Source of the DNA: Rutpela maculata
Lineage: Eukaryota > Arthropoda > Insecta > Coleoptera > Cerambycidae
Direction: 5' to 3'
NCBI GenBank assembly: GCA_936432065.2
Contig: OW386286.2
Coordinates: 280,222,088 to 280,286,087, forward strand
Length of the DNA: 64,000 bases
Positions within the stretch are counted from its first letter, which is position 1. Every line of letters begins with the position of its first letter. Position numbers and translations under genes: made by a program. Under the pieces are notes generated by a model, which worked only from the letters and a program-made list of their open reading frames with translations, did not search any database and was not told the DNA's origin. This document shows, one piece after another, positions 23,037-34,084 of the stretch.

Positions 23037-23682
23037 CCCCATCAGCCAGCTACGCAGATGGATAACTTTTTATCTCAGTATGGTACAGTTGTTTAACATT
23101 AGTTGTCGTTTGTCAATACTTATCCTGACTTGTGATATTGAGTCCTAATATGCCTTTGTTTTTATAACCTTTGTGGTTTAACCTACTATCTGTTGGCCAG
23201 TCTATGTGTAAACTTAAGTCGCCCTGATGGATCCCTGGGCGCGAAATGTGTCCACGTTTGATTAAACATCTCTTTTATGAAGACGTTGCACATCTGGAAC
23301 CACATGCCAATTGTAGCTCGATTCCTAGATCGGATTTATGCATGCTATTAAATTCCTTAACCCCAATAACATAAAAACTCTAAAAGGCTCTACGTAACAC
23401 CGCGGTTTATCAGACTATCTTATTAGTTATGGTTATTAATTACAACCTTAATAATATACCAATGATACCATTCTGAGGATGGTCAATTTGTTCAGCTTCC
23501 TAGCAAGTTCGTTGCACGCTGGCACCATATCGAACAATTTAGTAATGTAGGAGGTCATTCTGTTATCATTATTACTACCTGTTTTCAGTTATTGGGGTTA
23601 AGGAATTCAATAGAATGTATAAATCCGATCTAGGAATCGAGCTACAATTGGCATATGGTTCCTTCATAAAAGCTATGTTTAA

Positions 23683-23988
23683 TCAAACGTATTTTACAGC
23701 AACGATTGCCTCGGGGATGTATATTTGTTTGTTTCGATAGCACTGTGGTCTCACATTAGTGGGTATTACGGTCAGTTCTTTATAATCACCACATATGCAA
23801 CAGTATTTATGTGTAGCAACGAGTCTTTGCAATGGTAGTTCCATTATTTCGTCAAAGTCACTAGTCATAGTGCTAGAAGATGTCGAAGGCACAAAAGGCT
23901 TCTTCGATCGTTCCCTCACTTTCTTCATCTGGTTCAGTACGTCGTTTTTTAGATGTCGTAATGCGACAGTAATTACAATGAACATCAT
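23683..23988 (-). CDS. Cys-rich ORF in right foldback arm
   Basis: A 101-residue ORF, the less damaged of the pair. After a basic segment (KKVRERSKK) comes a Ser/Thr-rich acidic linker, then MELPLQRLVATHKYCCICGD, LTVIP and YRNKQIYIP. The reading frame then changes before the second CC-x2-H pair seen in the left arm. The upstream M may not be the true start: an acidic region before it on the minus strand could belong to the same protein. Probably the N-terminal end of a transposase, function unproven. Confidence 0.4.
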   Translation of the reverse strand: MMFIVITVALRHLKNDVLNQMKKVRERSKKPFVPSTSSSTMTSDFDEIMELPLQRLVATHKYCCICGDYKELTVIPTNVRPQCYRNKQIYIPEAIVAVKYV

Positions 23989-24769
23989 TCGTTGCTAAAC
24001 TTTTCCCCAAGGTCCTAGAGAGTTAATACTTCGCCCCTGGGACCTCCAGAAGTGGTATTGCCAGATTGTGCCGAATTTCCGTACGTCTGGGGAAAAAGTA
24101 GACTTAGCAACATCGCACTGGCACCCGCGGTCGGTTGTAGATATGCAACAATATCTTGTAAGGCTATAAGTATTAACTGCTAACAACTAAGAGGCATGTG
24201 TAAATATTTTATTTTACCCAATTTTATTTTTTTCCACATTGTTCCACCACAGCAAAAAATCTGACAATTTAGTATCACAATCACGAAGTGTCAAGGCATC
24301 ATAGAATGGTGATTGTACCACGAAGGGTAGCCACCCTTTTGTCCTCTAAAAAAAATTTATATTTTTTTCCGATGGTTAAAATGGTCATAAAATGACCTTA
24401 TTTTTTTGGAGTAAGTTATCTCCACGCAAGCAATACTCATGCCAAATTTCAAATCGATCGGTTGCATAGAAACCGAAAAAAAATATATAATAATTAAAGA
24501 CATATTATTTTTTTCCCACCTTCGTAGGGGTAGTAGCGGGTTAAAATTTTTACCATGTAATGTGCTCTATAAACTGCATCATCTGGAAGCCATTTTAACT
24601 AAGTAAGTGCGGGGCACATTTCCCTAACTATTCCCTTGTTACATTTCAACTTCAATATGCCTGAAGTTTAAGAGCTAGTGAATTTATTTGGTACTAATTT
24701 TTGCAGTCGGCGAACAGCGCTAGGATTGTTCAGTTGGTGATTCTAAATCAGAAAATCGTATATTATGTA

Positions 24770-25260
24770 CAGAGTGGACCAAATTAGATGGGATTTGGGG
24801 TTTTCTCTAAAACTATCTTTTTCGACTACCGAGCTACAGAGCGTTTTTGGAAAATTGGCATTTTTGGATGACCTCTATATCTCAATTACCAAGTGTCGAT
24901 CAAAAATCGAGTAACACATCCTTAAGGCATTTTTTTGTGTAGTATATCCGTTGCTGATAAGAAGAAAATTATGCATGCCTAAGTTTTCGAGACATGAAAT
25001 AACTAATTATTTCATAATTCGATCACAACTTAAATTAGCTATCCAACGATATATCATATGTCATATTTATCTCTAGAAACAGAGGTAATTTTCGAAAAAT
25101 TTGATATTTGTCAGGAGGCCATGTAGAACTATTAACAACAACAACAACACTTCTTATAATATAAAATAATTTTGCCAAAAATAGGAAAAACTAAACTATA
25201 TTGGTTTTTGTGTATCTGTCATAGTTTTAGAGAAAATCCCATCTAATTTGGCCCCCCCTG
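24770..25260. mobile_element. TA-flanked MITE
   Basis: 491 bp, starting CAGAGTGGACCAAATTAGAT and ending ATCTAATTTGGCCCCCCCTG, with TA at 24768-24769 and 25261-25262. The inverted repeats are ~45 bp, much shorter than in the other TA elements here. No ORF. Confidence 0.85.
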
Positions 25261-25262
25261 TA

Positions 25263-25735
25263 CACTACAGATCACAAACCGTCTGTTGAAACGTTGTGAA
25301 AAAGAATGTCTTTTCATCTAGTATTCCTGAATTGAAAACGCCGACAGCACCATTATTTAAATCTTTCTGTCTAAGTGAAAGTAAATGTTACGCCACTGTA
25401 AAATTTGCATTTTCTTAAGCTGACGATTGTATCTCATATTTCAATCATGTTTAAGAAGATGGGAAGCTCTCAAATGCTTCCTTAATTCTATAGAACTACT
25501 TGACATTTCGACATCTCGTCCCAAATTAAATAATTTCAAAAATCCGTTTACCTTTTTATATTAAATCTACTTACAGACAAGAATTAATAATTGCCCTCTT
25601 AAAATTCTAATAAAGCATTTCCCGCAATAAAAAAAAACTACCAAGAAAGCACAAGATAAAATAAATAATTTTCAATTCTGATATTTATTTCTAGTCAGTT
25701 ATTAAAACATCAATGTAGTGTTTTTAAATTAGGGT
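25263..25735. other. non-coding, unassigned
   Basis: Nothing recognised. Confidence 0.4.
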
Positions 25736-25890
25736 GACCATACGTCCGAAATTTCTCTGGAAAGTCCAGCATTTTGGAGTACTGTCCAGCATTTACAAGT
25801 GTCCAGCAAAAGTCCAGCATTCAGACCATACGTCCGGAATTTCGCTGGAAAGTCTTACAAGTGTCCAGCAAAAGTCCAGCATTCAGGTTA
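25736..25890 (+). repeat. direct duplication of a GACCATACGTCCG unit
   Basis: Two diverged units each hold ACCATACGTCCG(A/G)AATTTC, CTGGAAAGTC and ACAAGTGTCCAGCAAAAGTC, at about 25736-25825 and 25826-25888. Confidence 0.75.
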
Positions 25891-27530
25891 TAGTGAAGTT
25901 ACAGCATTACGTTTTTCTTGGAAAAAATTTTTTTTCGGATGCCTATCAAAAACTTTTTGAATAGGTTCAGGGATGTAGGAGAAATTATCGAATTACGAAA
26001 TCATTTTCTTAAGCACAACACCGCCAGATTTAAATACATTAAGACACTTCACAGGAATTGACAACACCCAAATACAAAACCAGAGCTGTGCACTGTTGAA
26101 AACACAAACATTCCCAAGTAACAATAGAAGAGTCTGGCAAGGCTTTGGTGTTATAATACAAACCGTCATCTGACAAATTTTCAGGAATTTCACTAACTGA
26201 ACAAACCTGTCGATATTCGCTGACTGCAAAAATTAGTACTAAAAAAATTCACTGGCTCTTAGACTATTGAACAATAGCAATTATCTAAACCACCCTAAAA
26301 AACAAATTTGTTTTATAATACTTCTTGTCATTTCTACAACAATTTTGATTTATTACTATTTTATTACAATTATAAAATTGCAATAAAACAAAATAGTTGT
26401 ATAACGTTTATATCTTGCTTGTTGGACAGTTTTAAATATTATACATACTGTTTGGATTTTTTAAAATATATAATAAATCGAAAACAAACGCATATTTCCC
26501 TCTCAGTCTGCAAAATCATATCCTTAATTATAGTCTTAAGGTTATTAAAGAGGTATACAAAATATCGTTCTAGTATTTCGATGCGTTCCCTATTTATGGA
26601 ATAATAGACGTTCCAACAGATATTACAGCAAAAACGACTTGTTAGTAAAGTCATAATTTGTATATTTCTCACCATCATTTACTTCAGTTAAATGCGTCGA
26701 TCGTCACAGTAACCCTAAATTTAAAGTTAATTTTGTGGCAATCCCTTAACATGTTTACAACAGTTTACATTAGGGGACGGGACGGGACGTTTAGGTCGCT
26801 AAAACATAACAGAAAATGTATATTATACGATTACCACGTTTACGTCATGATTTATTATTTAATATCTAGCACACCCGAAAGTCTTAAGCGGATATTAGGT
26901 AATGCGGTAAAACAGGACCACTGGATATTGGAGCTAATGTTAACTATTTGTCGTTTTGTTTATTCATCTATGTTCGTGGCAGTTATTTGTTCCAAGCACA
27001 CAAGTTATAGTGGCTGTTTAGAATGTGGAGAGAAGAGTCGGAACTTTCAGCTATGCTACAAGTGTCTCGCCTATTATTGATGAGAGTGATGGGGCATGAA
27101 GATATCAAACGTACACAGTGAGCGCAAAAGGAAGTAATACTGGACATTTTTTTTTCAAAAAATGTTCTCTTATGCCAAATCAACTGTGCACCAGACACTT
27201 TCTACTGTAAGGAGAGCTACACATGCGTTCTTCTGGGGTGGGTTGAAACTTTTGCTGAGACTTTGCTTCTCAAGTAGCTTCCACAAATACCAAAATATTT
27301 AAAGACTACACTCAAATAATACCATTCGACTCGCATTTCACTAACTACGTTAGCATCATCTGGGGATGATTAAAACAACTTAATTTAAAAAGTTGTGATA
27401 TTGAAATTTTGATTAAAATATCATTTTAATGGGTTTTCTTGTTTAGAACACTGTACTATGACAATTTTATTTGAAATTAAAGCCAAGCTGCCAGGTAGTT
27501 GTCAAGCAATTTGCATTTTTTTAAAAACTA
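25891..27530. other. unassigned, small ORFs only
   Basis: Several ORFs of 78-140 codons occur (for example 26658-27080 plus), but none shows a domain, and overlapping ORFs on both strands suggest chance. No repeat partner was found. Confidence 0.4.
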
Positions 27531-27532
27531 TA

Positions 27533-28689
27533 CAGGGTGTTTCGAAAAGATTGGGACAACGCTTAGCAGTAGATACTTGACATCAAAACAAGTCGATTTA
27601 ACTAAGAAGTAGTGGTCCAACTCTTTTCGTTTTCAAGATAGAGGGTGGTAAAGTAAAAAAATTGTTTTCGTAATTTGTCTCTATCTTGGAGACTAGAATA
27701 CGTATCCACTTCAAAGTTGGTAACGATACGTTTTTTAGGTTATTATAATGGTGATATTGTCGACGTCATATTTTATAGATGGCGCTAGTTATGTGACACT
27801 TTAAGCCATAACCTTTTTGAGGTTAGGTTTTGGACATCGTCTTCTATTATAATGGAATCGCAATTTAGTTTCTTAAAGAAAATGTGTACTCGTTTAAACG
27901 CGATAAAATGCACTCTTTCAGAGAAATACGCGATTTACAACTTTGTCACACACCTGTTCGAAGAAATTCAACACCCCGGGTGTTTTGAAAAGATTCGGAC
28001 AACGCTTAGCGTAGACTCTTGACATCAAAACAAATCGATTTAACTCAAAAAGTAGCGATCTAACTCTTTTCGTTTTCAAGATACAAAGTGGTATAGTAGA
28101 AAAAAAATTGTATTCGTATTTTGTCTCTATCTTGGAGAATATTATACGTACCTACAACAAGCACTATTGACGATTTCAAGACATCATATTTTACGTACAC
28201 CTACTACTAGATAAGAAACAGCATTTAGGTACAATTGAATTTCATCGAACTGGTGTGTGATAAAGTTGTAAAGCGCGTATTTCTTTGAAAATATGATTTT
28301 ATCGCATTTAAACAAGTACATCTTTTCTTTAGGAAACTAAATTGCGTTTCGATTATAATAGAAGACGATGTCCAAAACCTAACCTCAAAAAAATTATGGC
28401 TTAAAGTGTCACGTAAAAGTCCTGTAACTAGCGCCATCCACAAAATATATCATCGGCAATATCACCATTGTAATTAGCGACCTGAAAAACATGACGTTAC
28501 AAACTTTGAAGTAGATACGTATAATAGTTCCCAGGATAGAGACAAATTACGAATATAATTTTTTTTACTTTACCACCCTGTATCTTGAAAACGAAAGGAG
28601 TTAGACCACTACTTTTTGAGTTAAATCGACTTGTTTTAATGTCAAAAATCTACGACTAAGCGTTGTCCCAATCTTTTCGAAACACCTTG
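27533..28689. mobile_element. TA-flanked foldback with an extra internal arm
   Basis: Starts CAGGGTGTTTCGAAAAGATT and ends in the inverse; TA lies at 27531-27532 and 28690-28691. Arm 1 (27533-27965) pairs with arm 2 (about 28230-28689). The loop, 27973-28225, is a third, direct, partial copy of arm 1 (GGGTGTTTTGAAAAGATTCG start). No coding sequence. Confidence 0.87.
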
Positions 28690-28739
28690 TATATTTTTTA
28701 AAAAATTTAAATTTAAATTTTTCATTTTTTATTTTGATT

Positions 28740-28965
28740 AAATTTTGGATTTTCATTAACAAAATTTTCGGATAAAAAAATGCCTAATACAATTTTTTAT
28801 TTATTTCCGCATATTTTGGTACCGTACCGTACGTGCATTTGTAGGAGGTGAATGTTTTTCTGGTCAAGCAGATCTTAATTTATTTTATAGTTGAGTAAAA
28901 TTTGATTCAAATCGGAAACAAAATTATAAGTTATAAGGGTGTCTTCATCTTAAGTGAGTAACGCT
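28740..28965. mobile_element. truncated relative of the 53107-53474 element
   Basis: Ends CTTAAGTGAGTAACGCTG followed by TA and shares internal blocks (CATTTGTAGGAGG, TTGAGTAAAATTTGATTC) with that element. The left end is missing. Confidence 0.5.
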
Positions 28966-28967
28966 GT

Positions 28968-29375
28968 ATAAGGATAAATAACCCGACTGCAACCAACAGC
29001 TATTAACTTTAAATTGCTATTCTTTAAGCCTTAAAATTCTTGCCAGGTTTTTTAATTTCGAAATTAACCTGAAATATTCAAGCTGCTACAACTACAATTA
29101 GCCCATTACTAACAGGATTATCACGAACTTTTTTGCCCATACTTGAAGTATCACTACGTACATATACCTATCATAACCAGCTTATGTCTTGTTGGAATGC
29201 TAGGTAAGATTTTTCTAAAATTCCAGTTTTTTAATCAATAAATACACTTTTAATGAAACTCAGATACTGTATCTCCATAGTGATGAGAAATCGAGTTCTA
29301 AAGGTGGTTTCATTCGATTCAGCATGTTGAAAACCATGCGGATTTGGGTACTTTCATACATAATTTATTTATATA
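28968..29375. other. non-coding, unassigned
   Basis: Nothing recognised. Confidence 0.4.
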
Positions 29376-29865
29376 CAGGGTGGACCATTAATAATAGGCC
29401 ATAGTTCAAGGGTATATTCTTTGGATCAAAATATGGATATATCCAAACATGTTTTAGTAAATTGTTGCTGTGGAAAAAGATACAGGGTGTCAAAATTGAA
29501 ATTTTTTTTCTTTTTTTTTTGCAATATCTCAACTACCTCTTGACCGATCTTCTCCCAATTTAGTAAGGAAATATTTTTTAAGCTAAGAAACAATAATTTA
29601 TGTATCGCATCACGCTAGCCCACGGAGGGCTCCTCATGAGCTATACCTGATGATACCTCTTTTGTTTTTACGAAACGTTGTGGCACTTTTGACTAGAAAA
29701 TCTTATGCGGGAGTCATTTCTATGTAAAAAAAAGGTACACTTGATAGAACTTGATAATTAAAACCGTTTTCGAGAAAACTGCCGCAAAGATTTCAAGAAT
29801 TCTTTGAAAACAGACTCAATCTGAAAAGGGCAAATTGTATTTATTGAAAATTTTACGTAAATGAC
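29376..29865 (+). mobile_element. half copy of the 7451-8391 palindrome
   Basis: The left half only: CAGGGTGGACCATTAATAAT start after TA at 29374-29375, the shared GGCCATAGTTCAAGGGTA block and the AAAACTGCCGC block. Similarity stops near the centre of the palindrome. Confidence 0.85.
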
Positions 29866-30287
29866 GACGTTTTTGTAAAATAAAAGGCTGAGGAGAAAAA
29901 GGGCAAAACGTGAGCCAAAAAAGTTTTTTGAAAATTATCGATTTTCGCTGGCGAATATCTCGGAAACTATAACACATAGGAAGAAAAAGTCTAGACATTC
30001 TTGTCGGAAGTTTAATTAACTTTAATTTTGCACACGATTCTTTTTCCGTACGACGCCACAGTGGTACGTTTTGTAAAATTACGCGTCAAAAATCTGTCAC
30101 CACGCCAGTTTTTGATGAAAATTAACAAAATTTGGGTACGCTGAATTCAGTTTTGCTGCCTAAATTTCGGTCAGAATAAAGTAAAAAGGTGAATAATTCA
30201 ATAGAATCATTGCCCTAGTTTGGAATTCAGTAAAAGTGATGTCCAATTTGTGTTAAAATGTTGTGTTTGAATGTATACATTCATATA
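29866..30287. other. non-coding, unassigned
   Basis: Nothing recognised between the half palindrome and mariner copy 2. Confidence 0.4.
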
Positions 30288-30422
30288 CAATGTGTCCCAG
30301 GATAGATGTAACAAGAGGTGTAATGGACCAAACATTTTGGAATTTTGGAATGGTACTTGGGGATTGAGTCCTGCTTGTTGTAAAACTAAAGTATACCAAA
30401 AATGACTTGATTTGGTGTTCTA

Positions 30423-32297
30423 CAGGGTGTTTTATAAGCAAAGTTGTAAAAATCACCACTAATAAAGTACCTTTATTTTTCAAAATATGAAAAAATTCCA
30501 CTAAGAAAAGTTATTTAGAATGCAATTTTATACCTCTATACCCAATTTCAGCAATATAAAATTATTTTTTTTAAACTTCCCATTTTTTCAATAAATTAGT
30601 ATTTTATTTTGAACCATTCAATTAAAACTGCATAGAAATTATTTTTTGCGAATTAGTATTTAAAGTTATGTAGAAGCTAAAAGTAGGCTATGAGAAAAGC
30701 AGTGGATACACATTTATCATTTATTATTGACATATCTGTCAAACATAGTCAATATTATCCTTAATTTCCGTTTCAAATTAACGAACCAAGCATAAAAAAT
30801 TAAATGAAAATGGTACTCACAGTGCGTGAAAAAATTTATATTGTGCAATGCTACGGAATTGGCGGTGAAAACTCGCTAAGAGAAGTGGTAAGCCAATTTA
30901 ATTTGAAATTTCCAAACACCTCTTTGTCACATACTCAGGCTATGAGAATAATTAAAAAATTTCTGGCTACTGGTAGTGTTCTTAACATGAAAAGAAAAAT
31001 AAAAGCACATGATGAAGACAATGTTGGGGCTATTATAGCTCATGCCTCTGTTATAGAAAATCCTAGGATGCCACTAAGAGAAAGATTAGCTCTTATTAAT
31101 ATTAGCAAGTCTGAACTCCAAAGAATTTACAAGGCAAAGAAAATTAGGGCATATAAAGTAAATTATAAACAGACGCTTGAAGATGGAGATGACGACCGTA
31201 GTTTGGATTTTTGTTTGACCATTGGAGAAAAAATCATGGAAGAGAGATTTTTTCATCATTTCATAATTTTCTCAGATGAATCCACATTCACAACCAATGA
31301 TGTTGTTTCATCTCAGAATTGTCGGTTTTAGGCTTCTGAAAATCCAAATTTTAGAATTCATTGTAGAAGACAATATTATAAAAAAGTGAATGTCTGGTGT
31401 GCCGTTTCTTATCACGTTGGAGTTATTGGACCTTATTTCATTGAGGGAAGGTTAAACCAGCACACTTATTTACAGCTTCTTCAAAGATTTTCTGAAGAAC
31501 ATTTAAATATTTTAAGAGATATGCCTTTAGTTCATTTTCAACATGACGGTTGCCCTGGCCACTCCACAGAAATGGTTAATCGGTGGTTGAATTTAAATTT
31601 TGGAGAAAATTGGATTGCCAGGAATAGACCAATCAAGTGGCCGGCGAGATCCCCAGACCTATCAATATTGGATTTCTTTTTATGGGGTCGCCTCAAGCAG
31701 TTGGTTTACGCTGAACCACTTCCTAACGATGTAGCAGTATTGAAGCAGAGAATTACAAATGCCGTAAACTCCATACCGTTAGATCATATTCAAAACAGTT
31801 TTAAGGACTGCAGGCGAAGGATCGAAATGTGTGTGGATGTGGGTGGTATCTACGTCGAATTATTAAAAAAATTGTAAACATTGTTTTGTATTGGTCAATA
31901 ATTAATTTGTTTGTGAATCTGTTATGTTTTTGACATTTATTACTTGTTATAATTTTTAAACCTCATTAATCTTGTGTTAGTAATTGTTTCTTGTTTTACA
32001 ATTAGTTCGATTAACATTATACCTTCTTACATCTCGTATATTCAATTTCTTATTTACCAATAGCCTACTTTTTGAGATGATTAACATTTGCTCCTACACA
32101 ACTTTAAATATGAATTCAACTCTTAATTCGCAAAAAATGGGAAGTTTCAAAAAAATAATTTTATCTTCCTGAAATTTGGTATAGAGGTATAAAATTGCAT
32201 TCTAAGTAACTTTTTTTAGTGGATTTTTTTCATATTTCGAAAAATAAAGGTACTTTATTAGTGGTGATTTTTACAACTTTGCTTATAAAACACCCTG
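30423..32297 (+). mobile_element. inner mariner element of copy 2
   Basis: 1875 bp from CAGGGTGTTTTATAAGC to its inverse, with TA on both sides (30421-30422, 32298-32299). Its inverted repeats continue past 30590 with small indels, unusually long for the superfamily. The transposase frame starts ~380 bp inside. Confidence 0.87.
30804..31877 (+). pseudogene. mariner-type transposase with a single in-frame stop (copy 2)
   Basis: Catalyses cut-and-paste transposition in its intact family. One continuous frame runs from ATG 30804 (MKMVLTVREK) to TAA 31875-31877, about 356 codons, a normal length for Tc1/mariner enzymes. It is broken only by TAG at 31329-31331, where copy 1 has TGG (Trp). Visible parts: N-terminal helix-turn-helix region (residues ~3-60), FSDES as the first catalytic Asp, QHDGCPGH as the second, and SPDLSILDFFLWG with the third. 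The second-to-third spacing is 41, so DD41D is inferred. The C-terminus ends VELLKKL. The insect N-terminal domain often annotated as DUF4817 looks similar. The 5-bp deletion and the second stop of copy 1 are absent here. Confidence 0.92.
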
Positions 32298-32432
32298 TAC
32301 AACACCAAATCAAGTCATTTTTGGTATGCTTTAGTTTTACAACAAGCAGGACTCAATCCCCAAATACCATTCCAAAATTCCAAAATTTTTGGTCCATTGC
32401 ACTTCTTGTTACATCTATCCTGGGACACACTG

Positions 32433-34084
32433 TATAAGTAATTTTAGTACAGATATTTTCTAAATTTAAAATAGCGAATCCAATATGGTGCCCAATGTGG
32501 CAAATGGATAAAAAATCACTCTGAGAACTATTTTGTATAGTATTGCCATATTTTTTTTTTAAATACTTGGAAAGGAGTTCGTATATATGTTTTTAAAATC
32601 TCTCAATTCAAATCTAATGGCAAATTGATGATTTTGACACTTGACATCCAGCTGTCAAGTCAACGTTAACAATTCAAAAATTTTCTGGTTGCTGTATTTA
32701 AATTTGACGTCAGATCAAGATTTTTTTTCAGTTGACAGCTGTCAAAACAGTACCAAATTACCATTAGTTATTAAAAACTTAAAATAATTTTATAACTTTA
32801 TGGTTTTGAGGTGGCTGAATTCAAATTTTAAGTAAGATTAATGATTTTGGCAGCTGTCAACTAGCTGTCTGATGAACGCTGAGTAAAGGCACCTGCTTTC
32901 TCAATTTAATAAAGTAGTTGGCAGGTATCAAGTACTTAACTAATTGTTTCTCTTACTTAGACTATAAGTCAAATTTTATTATCTTTGACCAGAAGGCCTA
33001 GCAAAAAAGTCTTTAAAAATATTTACGTATGTGAACTTTAAAAAAATATGAATTTCTTTTATTTCACTCAATAATACAGACGTTGAACAGTTCTGTGAGA
33101 GAGCCAGAGCCAAAATAATACGTCCAATATTTAAACTAAACTAATGTAGGTTATCCCTAACTCCACCCCTATATAAACTCTCGGTTGGATCAAACATGCC
33201 CCACTATTCATACAATTTTAGATTTTGTAATGGCTAAGACATCAAAAGCAACCAATTAACATTGGGCTATTAATAACTGTTCCATGAAAAAAATCAGGAC
33301 ATACAAAACATAAGTAACCCACCTGCCTGCACTATATTGTAGGTTCGAATTTTTCGAACACGTTCTTCACGAGTTTCCTGGTATTGCACTCGATTTTACG
33401 AGCACCGAATGCAAACATGTATCAAACAGCGTCACGTTTAAGCTGAAGTGTAATTATCGAAGCATCTATTCAAATCGAAATAACGGCTATCCAATCAACG
33501 TTTCTTTTGAAATATTTCAGTTTCAATAATTAGAAATGTGCGTATGTAACCGAGCGGAATATAAATACCTAATATGTACTACTACTTGGTAATTCAAAAC
33601 AGCGTCGAAAATCTATTTTTAAAACCCGCATACTGAAAAATTACAATACTCGACAGGGTTTATAGATAGCTGCTGCATATCTAATTAATTGTTTCATGCA
33701 GTATCACCCAGCGGCGCCGCGGCTATTTCGAACCTTCAAAAGGTGTAAGTAGGTAAATGCAAACTGTTGTTTACGTATCCTTACTACTACTATCAACGTA
33801 GGTATTTAGAATATAATTATAGGTCAATAAAAATACCAAATATAGAGGAAAAAAAGCTCTCAGAATAGAAGACAACATTTTTTAGGGTAGGTAAGGGAGA
33901 AATGCAATTTTACCAAGAAAATGTTTTGTTTTTGTTTTTGAAATACCCATTAACTTGAGACTTTAATAAATATTAACAAATGCATTGAATTTTAAGCTCT
34001 GGCCATTTTTCACCCCTTGGAAAAAATCAAATTTCTTCGCCATATTTTCATAATTTGTTTAAAAATACCATCTAAAATAGAAGC
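32433..34084. other. non-coding; TGACAGCTGTCA-type motifs
   Basis: Between 32630 and 32870 several CAGCTGTCAA and TTGACAGCTG motifs recur, some palindromic. They may be fragments of a decayed inverted-repeat element. The rest shows nothing. Confidence 0.4.

Larger units (their letters stand above)
22021..24629. mobile_element. 2.6-kb foldback element with duplicated ORF
   Basis: Left arm 22021-23371 and right arm 23588-24629 are inverse complements, ending outward in AGTTAGGGAAATGTGCCCC and its inverse. The left arm carries ~260 bp (about 22997-23257) absent from the right, and ~215 bp of unpaired DNA separates the arms. Each arm carries a version of the same Cys-rich ORF, pointing towards the centre. 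The structure looks like two 5' ends of one transposon joined tail to tail. No target duplication could be fixed at the ends. Confidence 0.85.
30288..32432 (+). mobile_element. two-layer mariner-type element, copy 2
   Basis: 2145 bp between TATA at 30284-30287 and 32433-32436. Outer arms are 30288-30420 and 32300-32432, both exactly 133 bp. The layout is identical to copy 1 without the hAT insertion, and it is the best template for describing this family. Confidence 0.93.

Noticed and set aside
26658..27080. 140-codon ORF as a possible host gene
   Set aside because: No domain, overlapping ORFs on the opposite strand, no splice or regulatory support.
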